Source of the DNA: Amycolatopsis taiwanensis DSM 45107
GTDB taxonomy: Bacteria > Actinomycetota > Actinomycetes > Mycobacteriales > Pseudonocardiaceae
NCBI RefSeq assembly: GCF_000519205.1
Contig: NZ_JAFB01000016.1
Location: 188,641-252,640, forward strand
Reading direction: 5' to 3'
Length of the DNA stretch: 64,000 nt
Part shown: positions 35,122 through 43,827 of the stretch, in pieces
Layout: every line of letters starts with the position of its first letter
Position numbering within the stretch: position 1 is the stretch's first letter
Notes under the pieces: generated by a model
Told to the model about the DNA's origin: nothing
What the model saw: only the letters and a program-made list of their open reading frames with translations
The model's database searches: none
Made by a program: the position numbers and the translations under genes

Positions 35122-36614
35122 CCTGGCACCGGCTCAGCCCGAAGATGCTCGCGGTGCACCCGGTGCAGGAGGCGGTCCGGTTCCTGCCCGTGCTCGTCGG
35201 GGTGCTGTTCATCGGCAGCAAGGGCCAGGGGCACATCTGGAGCCTGGCCGGCCTCGGCCTGGCGATCGCCGCCGGGCTGCTGCGCTGGTTCACCACGACC
35301 TACCGGATCACGCCGACCCACGTGCTCCTACGGCGCGGGCTGCTGCGGCGGCAGGAAATGTCCGTGCCGCGGGATCGGGTCCGCTCAGTCGATCTCACCG
35401 CGCATCCGATGCAGCGGCTACTCGGGTTGAGCCGCGTGGTGATCGGCACCGGCCGGTCGGACCGCACCAACGAAGGCCTCACGCTGGACGCACTGGACCG
35501 GCTGGATGCGGCCCGCCTGCGCGAAGAGTTACTGAAACGCTCCACTGTGGACACCGTGGAGGCCGGAACGGCACGCACCGGTGCCGCCATCGCGACACTG
35601 TCCCCGGCGTGGATCCGCTTCGGACCCTTCACGTTGTCCGGGTTCGCGACCATCGGCGTCGTGGTCGGCTCGCTGGCGAACCTCGTCAACGAAAGCCATC
35701 TCGAACCGGACCAGTTCGGCCTGCTGCGGTCGGTGATCGGCTGGCTGGATGCGATGGGAGTGGCCACGGCGGTGGCCGTGCTCGCGGTGATCGCCGTGAT
35801 CGTGGTGGCCGTGTTGTCCGCGATCGCCTATGTGCTGGCGTTCTGGAACTTCCGGCTCACCCGCGGGGACGGCACCCTGCGCGTGACCCGCGGGCTGCTC
35901 ACCACCCGCTCCACGACCATCGAGTTGCGACGGCTGCGCGGCACGGAGATCAGCGAGCCGCTGCTGCTGCGCGCGGCCGGCGGCGCGCGGTGCCTGGCGA
36001 TCACCACCGGCCTGCGCGTCGGCCGGGGCGCCGAGCACGGCGGGTCCGTGCTGCTGCCGCCCGCGCCGCTGGTCGAGGCCCGCCGGGTGGCGGGAGAGGT
36101 GATCGGCGACCACGACCCGACGACGGCTCCTCTCGCGCGGCACGGGCGACGAGCGCGCCTTCGCCGTCATGTCCGGGCTTTCGCCTTCGCCACGGTCGTC
36201 ACCGGGGTCCTGCTTCTCCTGTGGTGGCTGGCCGGCTGGTCCGCGTGGCAATGGCAGGTCGCGCTGGCGCTGTTCCCGATCGGCGCGCTGCTGGCGGAGG
36301 ACCGCTACCGCAACCTCGGGCACGCGTTCATCGGCGGACGGCTGGTGTTCCGGTCCGGCAGCGTGCTGCGGCGAAGGCACATCCTGGCCAGCGAAGGCGT
36401 GATCGGCTGGACCGTGCGCCGCTCGTTCTTCCAGCGACGTGCCGGCTTGGTCACGCTGACCGCGACGACCGCGGCCGGACGGCAGCATTACTCCACAATG
36501 GACATTCCGGCCACGGAAGCGATCACGCTCGCGGAGGCCGCCACGCCCGGCGTGCTCACGCCGTTCCTCCGTTCCCGACCAGGCTCAGCGGCGCGAGCGA
36601 CGGAAGCTCGGTGA
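35118..36614 (+). CDS. Bacterial PH (YdbT-like) membrane protein
   Basis: 498 residues with three bPH2 domains separated by membrane pairs: YRITPTHVLLRRGLLRRQEM at about 60-130, FRLTRGDGTLRVTRGLLTTR at about 250-320, and a third near 400-480 (NLGHAFIGGRLVFRSGSVLR). The size and layout match the large subunit of the YdbS/YdbT pair. GTG start overlaps the preceding stop. Its last 59 bp overlap the 3' end of the convergent FAD enzyme gene, so both C-termini are encoded by the same DNA. Confidence 0.9.
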   Translation: MTWHRLSPKMLAVHPVQEAVRFLPVLVGVLFIGSKGQGHIWSLAGLGLAIAAGLLRWFTTTYRITPTHVLLRRGLLRRQEMSVPRDRVRSVDLTAHPMQRLLGLSRVVIGTGRSDRTNEGLTLDALDRLDAARLREELLKRSTVDTVEAGTARTGAAIATLSPAWIRFGPFTLSGFATIGVVVGSLANLVNESHLEPDQFGLLRSVIGWLDAMGVATAVAVLAVIAVIVVAVLSAIAYVLAFWNFRLTRGDGTLRVTRGLLTTRSTTIELRRLRGTEISEPLLLRAAGGARCLAITTGLRVGRGAEHGGSVLLPPAPLVEARRVAGEVIGDHDPTTAPLARHGRRARLRRHVRAFAFATVVTGVLLLLWWLAGWSAWQWQVALALFPIGALLAEDRYRNLGHAFIGGRLVFRSGSVLRRRHILASEGVIGWTVRRSFFQRRAGLVTLTATTAAGRQHYSTMDIPATEAITLAEAATPGVLTPFLRSRPGSAARATEAR

Positions 36615-38037
36615 TGCCGAATTCGTTGCGCAATACCGATTTCGCCGCGAAGTACCCGCACATGCCGTGCACGCCCGGTCCCGGCGGGGTCGCCGCCGAG
36701 CACAGGTAAACGCCCTCTATCGGGGTGCGGTAGGGATTCCACCGGGGCACCGGCCGGGCCAGAAACTGCCTCAGGTTCACCGCGCCGGTCGCGATGTCAC
36801 CGCCCACGTAATTGGCGTTGTACGCGGCGATCTGCGGCGCGGTCGTGCTCTGCGAGGCCAGGATGGTGTCGGAAAAGCCGGGCGCGAACCGCTCGATCTG
36901 GCGGCGGATCTTCTCCGCCGGGTCGACCGGGTCGCCGTTCGGCACATGGCAGTAGGCCCACACCGGCCGCTTGCCGGGCAACCCGCGGGACGGATCGGCG
37001 ACCATGGGCTCCGACAGCAGGACGTAGGGGCGGTCCGGCAGCCGTCCCCGCACCGCCGCGTTCTCGCTGGCGAAGACCTCCGCCTGGTCCCCGCACACGT
37101 GCACGGTCCCGGCCTTGCGCAGTTCGGGGTTGGCCCACGGGATCGGCTCGGACACCAGGAAATCCACCTTGGCGACGGCCGGCCCGTACCGGTATGCCTC
37201 CAGCCGGCGCCGGTAGGAGGCGGGGAGCAGCGGCCCGGCGAGGTCGACCAGGCCACGCGGACCGACGTCGAGCAGCACCGCCCGGAACTTCGCCAGTTCC
37301 TTCAGGTCGGTGACCGGGGTACCGGTGTGCAGGATCCCGTTGTGGGCAAGGATGTCGTCGGCCATGGCGTTGGTGATGCGCCGGCTACCGCCGCGCGGCA
37401 CCGGCCAGCCGTTGACGTGGGCGAGATGGCCCAGCAGCAGCACGATCCCGCCCGCCGTGAGGCTGGGCAGCTTGCCGATCGCGTGCCCGGCGATCCCGGC
37501 GAGCATCGCGGGCGCCGCCGCGCCCCTGAACTGGCGCCGCACCAGCGACGTGCCCTGCGCGAGCACACGCGCCGGCAACTGGAGCAGGGCAAGCGGGTCG
37601 GGTGGCAGTCGACGCAGGTCGGAGAGGAACGCGTCCACCAGGCTCTGACTGTGCTCGACCAGCGGGGCCATCAGCCAGCGGTACCGGGCGCCGTCCACCC
37701 CGAGTTGCTCGCAGGTCTGCGTCAGGCTCCGGTAGGCCAGCCCGGCCCGCCCGCCGTCGAGCGGGTGCCCGTAGGCGATCTCCGGCCGGCACAGCTCGAC
37801 CCCGCGGCCGGGCAGGTCGAACTCGCGGAAGAACCGCGCGGCGGCGGCCATCGGATGTACCGCCGAGCAGACGTCGTGGACCACTCCAGAGTCGAACAGC
37901 GCCTTCGAACGCAGGCCGCCGCCCAACTCCGGCGCGCCCTCGCGGATCTCGACCCGCAGGCCGGCGCGCGCCAGGATGACTCCGGCCGCCAGACCATTCG
38001 GCCCGGACCCGACCACGACCACATCCGAAGACGTCAC
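36556..38037 (-). CDS. FAD-dependent phytoene-desaturase-like oxidoreductase
   Basis: 493 residues. N-terminal dinucleotide motif VVVVGSGPNGLAAGVILARA, the GG doublet helix ELGGGLRSKALFDSG, and the C-terminal FAD motif GVYLCSAATPPGPGVHGMCG. It belongs to the CrtI/RetSat-like superfamily. No carotenoid genes are near, so substrate is open. GTG start at 38037 has GGAGGGGAAAC directly upstream; both are supplied by the end of leader element copy D. Open sequence further upstream is the element itself and not protein. Confidence 0.9.
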   Translation of the reverse strand: MTSSDVVVVGSGPNGLAAGVILARAGLRVEIREGAPELGGGLRSKALFDSGVVHDVCSAVHPMAAAARFFREFDLPGRGVELCRPEIAYGHPLDGGRAGLAYRSLTQTCEQLGVDGARYRWLMAPLVEHSQSLVDAFLSDLRRLPPDPLALLQLPARVLAQGTSLVRRQFRGAAAPAMLAGIAGHAIGKLPSLTAGGIVLLLGHLAHVNGWPVPRGGSRRITNAMADDILAHNGILHTGTPVTDLKELAKFRAVLLDVGPRGLVDLAGPLLPASYRRRLEAYRYGPAVAKVDFLVSEPIPWANPELRKAGTVHVCGDQAEVFASENAAVRGRLPDRPYVLLSEPMVADPSRGLPGKRPVWAYCHVPNGDPVDPAEKIRRQIERFAPGFSDTILASQSTTAPQIAAYNANYVGGDIATGAVNLRQFLARPVPRWNPYRTPIEGVYLCSAATPPGPGVHGMCGYFAAKSVLRNEFGITELPSLAPLSLVGNGGTA

Positions 38038-38200
38038 GTTTCCCCTCCGCGGGTTTGCGCGCGAAAGTGTCCTGCGGGGGCTCGGCCCCCACACCCCGTC
38101 TGGGGGCAAGCCCCCAGACGCTCTGCCTTGCGGGGGCTCCGCCCCCACACCCCCAACTGGGGGCAAGCCCCCAGACCCCCTTGATCGTGTCGACGGGGTA
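38038..38200 (-). repeat. Dispersed leader element, copy D (upstream of the FAD enzyme), two hairpin units
   Basis: On the minus strand: CCCGTCGACACGATCAAGGG, a unit with CTGGGGGCTTGCCCCC and GTGGGGGCGGAGCCCCCGC, GCAAGGCAGAGCG, a second unit, then AGGACACTTTCGCGCGCAAA and CCCGCGGAGGGGAAAC before the GTG start. The 5' half (CGCGGCAATCACGG) found in copies A, B, C, E and F is missing. Confidence 0.85.
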
Positions 38201-38280
38201 TCACACTTAAACCATACGAGCGCCGGCCCGAGAACGGCTTGCGACGGCGCGGCGCTACGAGAGGATGCCAGACTGGACGG

Positions 38281-38901
38281 ATGAAGTTCGGCGCTTGGGG
38301 AATCCTTGGGATCGTGCTCGTCGCCGGCGCCTGCGCCGTGGCACCGGGCGACCCGCCCGCGCCGTCGAGTTCGGCGTCCGCTCCGAGCACCTCCGCGTCG
38401 GGCGACCCGCTGGCCAACCCGGACCCGTCGCGCTACGCCTCGCAGGTGGTCAACTACGCACGGGAAGCGGGCATCAACGCGCAGCTGCTCATGGCGATTC
38501 TCTACAACGAGAACTACAAGCCGCACGACCCGGCCGCCGAGCGCGCCTGGCAGAAGATCAAGCCGGACGCCGCGTTCGGCGTCGCGAACATGCACAAGGC
38601 CACGTTCGACGAGACCAAGCGGAGTCGCCCGTTCGCCGGCCGTGCCTGGGACGAACTGCCCGACGACCCGGGCCTGGCCATCGAGGCAGCGGCCTGGTAC
38701 CTCCACGACCTGAAGACCAGCCTTCCGGCCGCGCACGCCGGCTTCACCACTGACGAGCTGCTCGCGCTCGGGTACAACACCGGGCCAGGCAACATGCGGG
38801 CATTCGCGAAGGGCACCAAGCCGGGGTCGGCCGCCCAGTCGTACCTGGACAGCCTCCACAGCAACTGGGGCAAGGCCGCGCAGGCGCTTCAGCACTCCTG
38901 A
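38281..38901 (+). CDS. Lytic transglycosylase-like lipoprotein
   Basis: 206 residues. Lipoprotein signal with lipobox VAGAC at about residue 18, a Ser/Pro linker, and an SLT/lysozyme-like domain: AREAGINAQLLMAILYNENY (candidate catalytic Glu in YNENY), DAAFGVANMHKATFDE, DDPGLAIEAAAWYLHDLKTS and LALGYNTGPGNMRAFAKG. It probably acts on peptidoglycan from the outer face of the membrane. ATG 38281; ribosome binding site weak (GGACGG). Divergent from the FAD enzyme. Confidence 0.85.
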   Translation: MKFGAWGILGIVLVAGACAVAPGDPPAPSSSASAPSTSASGDPLANPDPSRYASQVVNYAREAGINAQLLMAILYNENYKPHDPAAERAWQKIKPDAAFGVANMHKATFDETKRSRPFAGRAWDELPDDPGLAIEAAAWYLHDLKTSLPAAHAGFTTDELLALGYNTGPGNMRAFAKGTKPGSAAQSYLDSLHSNWGKAAQALQHS

Positions 38902-38997
38902 GCTCGGGGTGGCGGAATAGATCTTGTATCGAGGGCCGCTCCTCCAGGACGTGTTCGATGCGCAACCGGGCCGAGGTACGGACGTAAGTGGATCAAA

Positions 38998-39062
38998 GGA
39001 GGTCTGGGGGGCTTGCCCCCAGACGGGGTCTGGGGGTCGCACCCCCCAGACAACACAGTGGC
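38998..39062 (+). repeat. Hairpin unit of the dispersed element, copy H (upstream of a sigma factor)
   Basis: GGAGGTCTGGGGGGCTTGCC, CCCAGACGGGG, then TCTGGGGGTCGCACCCCCCAGA. Two successive hairpins as in the other units, but without the GTCGACACGATC box and without the 3' end carrying the ribosome binding site. It lies about 30 bp before the region where the sigma factor starts, in the same orientation. Closest relative within the window is the unit inside the acyl-CoA ligase gene. Confidence 0.85.
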
Positions 39063-39093
39063 GCTCGTCACTTTTCTGTGATGCAACCCCCGC

Positions 39094-39663
39094 GTGGGTT
39101 CCGGGGCTGTCTGTGGTGTGGGGAAAGATCGAACTGCTCGAGGCGGAGCGCCGTGGGAAGGCGACTACGCCGAGTTCGTGCGGTCGCGGACGGCTTCGCT
39201 GCGTGGCACGGCGTACGTGCTCTGCGGTGACTGGCACCGGGCCGAAGATCTTCTCCAGACAGCGCTGCTCAAGCTGTACCTGGTGTGGCCGCGCCTGGTA
39301 CGCCACGGCGAACTCGACGGCTACGTCCGCAAGATGCTCGTGCGGGCCTTCCTCAAGGAAAACCGGCGGAAGTGGCGCGGCCGGGAACAGTCGTTCGCCG
39401 AGCTGCCCGACACCGTGGCGACGTGGGATTCCGACCACTCGCAGCGACTGGCGGTGCGTACCGCTCTCGCGGACGTGCCGCCGAAACAGCGCGCCGTGCT
39501 CGTACTTCGGTACTGGAACGACCTGAGCGTCGCCGAGACCGCCGCCGCGCTGGGCTGTTCGCCGGGCACGGTGAAAAGCCAGGCCGCGCGTGGGCTGGCC
39601 ACGCTGCGGCAGTCGCTGTCTCCGGAGTTGCATGCCTGCGGGCAAGGAGGGTCCACGGCATGA
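39094..39663 (+). CDS. SigE-family ECF RNA polymerase sigma factor
   Basis: Up to 189 residues. Sigma region 2 (DYAEFVRSRTASLRGTAYVL, WHRAEDLLQTALLKLYLVWP) and region 4 (LADVPPKQRAVLVLRYWNDL, SVAETAAALGCSPGTVKSQA). It directs RNA polymerase to an alternative promoter set; actinomycete SigE-family members are typically in operons with a small membrane protein, as here. Start uncertain: GTG 39094 or GTG 39118, neither with a good Shine-Dalgarno. Its stop overlaps the start of the next gene (ATGA). Confidence 0.9.
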   Translation: MGSGAVCGVGKDRTARGGAPWEGDYAEFVRSRTASLRGTAYVLCGDWHRAEDLLQTALLKLYLVWPRLVRHGELDGYVRKMLVRAFLKENRRKWRGREQSFAELPDTVATWDSDHSQRLAVRTALADVPPKQRAVLVLRYWNDLSVAETAAALGCSPGTVKSQAARGLATLRQSLSPELHACGQGGSTA

Positions 39664-40058
39664 ACGTGCGAAACGCGCGGGAACTGCTGGCACTGGCCGG
39701 GCCCACCGGCCCGACCGGGCACGAGCCCGACCTCGACGCGATCATCGCGCGGGGACGCCGGAGCCGAAAGATACAGACCATCACGGTCGTGGGTGGCAGC
39801 GCGCTCGCGACACTCTGTGTCGTCTTCACGGTCGCGCTGACCGGCCTCCGCGGCACCGACACGGTGGAACCTGCCGCCCCGCCACCGCCCGCATCCGTCG
39901 TCTCCCCGCCGCCGACCGAGCAGGTCCCGCCGCCGACCACGGAGACCATGACGTCGACCACGCAGATCACGACGTCGACCACGCAGACCTCGATGTCGAC
40001 CACGCAGGCCACGACGTCGAGCACCACCACACCGTTCACGGACACAACGACTCCCTAA
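39660..40058 (+). CDS. Membrane protein with Thr-rich repeat tail, probable sigma-factor partner
   Basis: 132 residues. Cytoplasmic N-terminus (MNVRNARELLALAGPTGPTG, then DLDAIIARGRRSRKIQ), one membrane segment (TVVGGSALATLCVVFTVALT) and an extracytoplasmic tail that is first Pro-rich and then made of repeated Thr-Ser-Thr-Thr-Gln units (39950-40030). It is translationally coupled to the sigma gene, the place where anti-sigma factors sit, but no zinc-binding anti-sigma motif is visible. The repeats could be O-mannosylated by Pmt (inference). Function unproven. Confidence 0.8.
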   Translation: MNVRNARELLALAGPTGPTGHEPDLDAIIARGRRSRKIQTITVVGGSALATLCVVFTVALTGLRGTDTVEPAAPPPPASVVSPPPTEQVPPPTTETMTSTTQITTSTTQTSMSTTQATTSSTTTPFTDTTTP

Positions 40059-40151
40059 CCGCTCCCCAGTCACCTCACCCGACACCGCGGGGCCTTGGCC
40101 GCCGCGGCGATCGACCCTGCCCGGAAACCATTGGAGGAAAGGCATGCCACC

Positions 40152-40460
40152 GCTTGTGTCGACTCGCGGCAATCACGGTGACCACCGCGCGCGCCACCGC
40201 CAAACCCCGCGATCGGGGCGGCGGCGCGCCGTCGTTGAGGACGTGACTTGATCCCTCATGGAGCGCCCCGTCGACACGGTCAAGGGGGTCTGGGGGCTTG
40301 CCCCCAGTCGGGGACGTGGGGGCGGAGCCACCACAAGACAGAGCGGTCTGGGGGCTTGCCCCCAGACCGGGGTGTGGGGGCGGAGTCCCCACAAGGCAGA
40401 GCGTCTGGGGGCGAAGCCACCACAAGACACAGTCGCGCGCAAGCTCGCAAAGGAAAGAGC
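40152..40460 (+). repeat. Dispersed leader element, copy E (upstream of the mannosyltransferase), three hairpin units
   Basis: GTGTCGACTCGCGGCAATCA, CGGTGACCACCGCGCGCGCC, ATCGGGGCGGCGG, GACTTGATCCCT, GCGCCCCGTCGACACGGTC, then three hairpin units in tandem (about 40285-40345, 40346-40406 and a shortened third to 40430). It ends GTCGCGCGCAAGCTCGCAAA and GGAAAGAGC, directly joined to ATG 40461. It is the longest copy and occupies nearly all of the 402-bp spacer after the sigma operon. Confidence 0.85.
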
Positions 40461-41621
40461 ATGACCGCGCTCAGCGTGCGCGAAACCCGCCGGCGTGCCT
40501 CCCGGCCGTACCTGTGGGCGGCCGGGATCTACCTCGGCGTCCGTGTGTTCGGCGTCCTCGTGCTCGCCGTATTCGCCGCCCGGAACGGTCAGCCGCTGCT
40601 CGATCGCCTCACCGCGTGGGACGGGCAGTGGTACCTCGCGATCGCCGACCACGGCTACACCGGTATCACTGGTGGACTCCTCGACGCGGACGGCAATTTC
40701 GCCCCGAGCACCCCGCGCGCGTTCTTCCCCGCGTATCCAGTCCTGCTGCACGCGCTGGCCACCGTCGCCGGATTCGGCTCCGCCTTCACCGGGCTGCTGA
40801 TCAGTGTCGTAGCCGGGGTCGTGGCGGCCTGCGGCGTGTTTCGCTGCGCCCGCCTCGCCGGTGGCGACGAGCGCATCGGGCTTTTGCTCGTCGCACTCTG
40901 GGCGGGCGGGCCGATGGCCATCACCCTGTCCATGGTCTACACGGAAGCCTTGTTCACGGCCTTCGCGGCGTGGGCGCTGGCCGGGGTGATGGAGCGACGA
41001 TGGCTGCTCACCGCGTTGTGCTGTGTGGGAGCCGGGCTGACCCGTCCGACCGCGGTCGTCCTGGTCACCGTGGTCGTCATCGCCGCGCTGGTCGCGTTCG
41101 GGCGGTCGCCGGGCCGGGGTCCCGCCGCGTGCGCCCTGCTCGCACCGGTGGGGCTGGTGGGTTACTGGGTCTGGGTCGCCGACCGGACGGGCTCGGTGAC
41201 CGGCTGGTTCGACCTCGAACGCGCGGGCTGGCACACCCGGTTCGACGGGGGCGCGGAGACCGCCAGATTCGTCTGGGAGCAACTGACTTCGGGCAGTTCG
41301 GTGATGGAAACGCTGAACGTCTTCATCGTGCTGCTCGCCATGGCCTCGGCCGTGCTGCTGGCGCGGTGGCTGAAGGCCCGCCCGGTGTGGTGGCCCATCG
41401 CGCTGTTCGGCATCGGGATGGTCGTGCTGGCCGTCGGCACGGCCGGGATCCCGTTCACCAAGGCCCGGTTCCTGGTGCCGGGATTCCCGTTGCTGCTGCC
41501 CGTGGCGTTCGGCCTTGCCCACCGGCGCCGCGCCACCGCGCTCACCACCGCGGCCGCGCTGGTGGCGGTCGGCACCTGGTTCGGCGCATACGCCCTCACC
41601 GGCTGGCAGTACGCGATCTGA
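40461..41621 (+). CDS. Integral membrane mannosyltransferase-like protein (PIG-V / GT-C type)
   Basis: 386 residues, about nine to ten membrane segments. The first periplasmic loop has LTAWDGQWYLAIADHGY, the Trp-Asp/Tyr-rich signature of PIG-V-type alpha-mannosyltransferases, followed by RAFFPAYPVLLHALA. Such enzymes use polyprenyl-phosphate-mannose to build lipoglycans. ATG 40461 is preceded by AAAGGAAAGAGC from leader element copy E. The acceptor is unknown; other GT-C transferases cannot be excluded. Confidence 0.85.
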   Translation: MTALSVRETRRRASRPYLWAAGIYLGVRVFGVLVLAVFAARNGQPLLDRLTAWDGQWYLAIADHGYTGITGGLLDADGNFAPSTPRAFFPAYPVLLHALATVAGFGSAFTGLLISVVAGVVAACGVFRCARLAGGDERIGLLLVALWAGGPMAITLSMVYTEALFTAFAAWALAGVMERRWLLTALCCVGAGLTRPTAVVLVTVVVIAALVAFGRSPGRGPAACALLAPVGLVGYWVWVADRTGSVTGWFDLERAGWHTRFDGGAETARFVWEQLTSGSSVMETLNVFIVLLAMASAVLLARWLKARPVWWPIALFGIGMVVLAVGTAGIPFTKARFLVPGFPLLLPVAFGLAHRRRATALTTAAALVAVGTWFGAYALTGWQYAI

Positions 41622-41694
41622 ACAAGGACTTGATCTTCGACCTCGTGGCCCGGTGGGAATGCCCGGTTGATCATGGACGAGCAAAGCTGACTGG

Positions 41695-42750
41695 TCAGCG
41701 AACGGTCATCACGACCAGTGGCGCGTTCGGGGCCCCCGCGGCCTCGATGGCCGCCGGCAGCTCGTCGAGTGCGAAGGTGGTGCGGCGGATGCGGCCGAAG
41801 TCGAGCAGCCCGGCCGCGGCGAGATCGAGCACCTCGGACACCGCCTTCGGCGGGTACATGTAGTTACCGATGATCTCGTGCCCGGACAGCATCAGCTCGT
41901 TGTAGTCGATGGGCAGCGGCACGCGCATGCTGCCCATCAGCACTAGCCGTCCGCCCCGCCGCAGGCTGCCCAGCGTGGCGAGCGTGCCGTTGGCGTCTCC
42001 GGCGCGGCCGACCATGTCGAGGGCACAGTGCGCCCCGCCACCGGCCGCGGCCCGCAGCGCCGCCGTGTCCCGCTCGATCGAACCGGTCATCGGCACCGCG
42101 GTGACCCGCGGCCACGAGCCGAGTTCGGCCAGCTTGCCGGGGTTGCGGCCGGCGGCCACCACCCGGGCACCCATCGCGGTCGCGACCAGCACGGCCGCCG
42201 AGCCGAACGCACCCGTCGCGCCGTGGATGACCACGGTCTCGCCGGGAGCGAGCCGGGCGCGCAGCAGGCCGCCGTAGGGCACGACTGCCCGGGAAACCGG
42301 CGCGATCTCCTCTGCCGACATGTGGTCCAGATCAGCTGGGATGACGGTCAACGCCGAGGCCGGCACCAGCTGCTTCTCGGCGAGCGTCCCGTCCGGCCAG
42401 GCCGCCAGCATCTCCGCAGCCTCCGGCGCCGCGGTCAGTCCCTGCAGGATCTGCGGCGGCTCCGGGCTGTTCTCCGCCGCGACCACGTGCGGGGAGATCA
42501 CCACCCGCTGCCCCGGCCGCAGCGTCCACACGTCCGGTCCGACGGCCTCGACCACCCCCACGCCGTTTCCGCCGGGGGTGAACGGCTTGGGCGGCATGAG
42601 GTAGCCCAGTTCTCCCGACACGTAGGCGCCGAGGTAGCTCAGCAGCGAACTGGCCTCCATCCGAACCCTCACCGCCCCGGGCCGGACCTCCGGGTCGCCC
42701 ACCTCGTCGAGGTGCAGGGCACCGGGCCCGTCGAGTCGCCATGCCTTCAT
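41695..42750 (-). CDS. MDR family zinc-type alcohol dehydrogenase-like oxidoreductase
   Basis: 351 residues. GroES-like domain (MKAWRLDGPGALHLDEVGDP, FTPGGNGVGVVEAVGPDVW) and Rossmann domain (ETVVIHGATGAFGSAAVLVA). The catalytic-zinc Cys and structural-zinc Cys cluster of classical enzymes are not seen, suggesting a zinc-free quinone/enone reductase subtype. Divergent from a LysR gene (42842) that probably controls it. Convergent with the mannosyltransferase gene. Confidence 0.9.
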   Translation of the reverse strand: MKAWRLDGPGALHLDEVGDPEVRPGAVRVRMEASSLLSYLGAYVSGELGYLMPPKPFTPGGNGVGVVEAVGPDVWTLRPGQRVVISPHVVAAENSPEPPQILQGLTAAPEAAEMLAAWPDGTLAEKQLVPASALTVIPADLDHMSAEEIAPVSRAVVPYGGLLRARLAPGETVVIHGATGAFGSAAVLVATAMGARVVAAGRNPGKLAELGSWPRVTAVPMTGSIERDTAALRAAAGGGAHCALDMVGRAGDANGTLATLGSLRRGGRLVLMGSMRVPLPIDYNELMLSGHEIIGNYMYPPKAVSEVLDLAAAGLLDFGRIRRTTFALDELPAAIEAAGAPNAPLVVMTVR

Positions 42751-42841
42751 TCGTTCCTCCTGTTTGCTCCGACCCCCACGCTAGGAGCGCATCGGCCATG
42801 CGACAAACGAGAAACACGCAGAGGTGGTATGCATTAATGTC

Positions 42842-43774
42842 ATGGACTTCCAGGACGTGTCGCTGGTCGGGCTCCGGGTCTTCCGGGAGGTCGCCGAACG
42901 CGGCACACTGACCGCCGCGGCCGCCGCGCTCGGCTACACGCAGTCGGCCGTGTCGAGACAGATCGCCGCGCTGGAGCGGTCGGCCCGGACCCCGCTGCTG
43001 GAACGGCGCCGCGACGGAGTGCGCCTGACCTCCGCGGGCCGGATCGTGCTCCGGCGGGCGGTCACGATCACCGCCGAGGTCGACGCGACCGCGCGAGAAC
43101 TGACCGGCCTGCCGGCCGAAACGGGAGCCGTGCGCCTGGGTGCGTACGCCAGCGCGGGCGCGGTCCTGGTGCCCCGCGTGCTCGCGGCATTTCGCCGGAC
43201 GCACCCCGGCATCAAGGTCACCACCCGGGAAGCGGGCACTCCGGTGCTCGTCCGGGCGCTACGCGCCGGCAACCTGGATCTGGCGCTGCTGGCCGCCGAG
43301 CCGCCGTTCCGGCCGCCGGACACCGAGACACCGCCGCTGCACCTGGAAATCCTGGCCGAGCGGAGCCTGTGCGTCGCGGTACCGGCAACCCACCCGCTGG
43401 CCGGCCGCGATTTCATCGAATTCGCCGATCTGTCCGGACAGCGGTGGATCGGTAGCCGGCCCGCGGGCGACGACCGGTCGATGGGCGTGTGGCCGGGCCT
43501 GGCCGGCCGCCCCGAAATCGTGCACGTGGCCCGCGACTGGCTGGCGAAGCTGAACCTGGTCGCCGCGGGGTGCGGGGTGACGACCGTGCCGGTGTCCCTG
43601 GCCGGTGCCGCGCCCGCGGGGGTCCGCATTCTGCCCGTCCGCGGTGGGCCGCAGGAGAAGCGGCGGATCATGCTGGCGCGGATGCCACATCAGCCCACGG
43701 AATCGGCAATGCGGCTTGCCGAGGCACTCCGCTCCGCAGTCGTCGAGACCTCCTCGCCGGTGTCCGCAACCTAA
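42842..43774 (+). CDS. LysR family transcriptional regulator
   Basis: 310 residues. N-terminal HTH (LRVFREVAERGTLTAAAAAL, GYTQSAVSRQIAALERSART) followed by a periplasmic-binding-type effector domain (AVRLGAYASAGAVLVPRVLA). ATG 42842 gives the standard LysR N-terminus; an ATGCATTAATGTCAT sequence just ahead may be part of its binding region. Divergent from the MDR oxidoreductase, the usual LysR target arrangement. Confidence 0.94.
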   Translation: MDFQDVSLVGLRVFREVAERGTLTAAAAALGYTQSAVSRQIAALERSARTPLLERRRDGVRLTSAGRIVLRRAVTITAEVDATARELTGLPAETGAVRLGAYASAGAVLVPRVLAAFRRTHPGIKVTTREAGTPVLVRALRAGNLDLALLAAEPPFRPPDTETPPLHLEILAERSLCVAVPATHPLAGRDFIEFADLSGQRWIGSRPAGDDRSMGVWPGLAGRPEIVHVARDWLAKLNLVAAGCGVTTVPVSLAGAAPAGVRILPVRGGPQEKRRIMLARMPHQPTESAMRLAEALRSAVVETSSPVSAT

Positions 43775-43827
43775 TCCGCTCTGTCCCTCAAAGTTCTTCG
43801 CACTAAATGGGGATCGTCGGCGGGAGG

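Noticed and set aside
38038..39693. Long open frame extending the FAD enzyme upstream to about 1045 codons
   Set aside because: It runs through leader element copy D and antisense to the transglycosylase and sigma genes. The dinucleotide motif and the GGAGGGG site fix the start at 38037.
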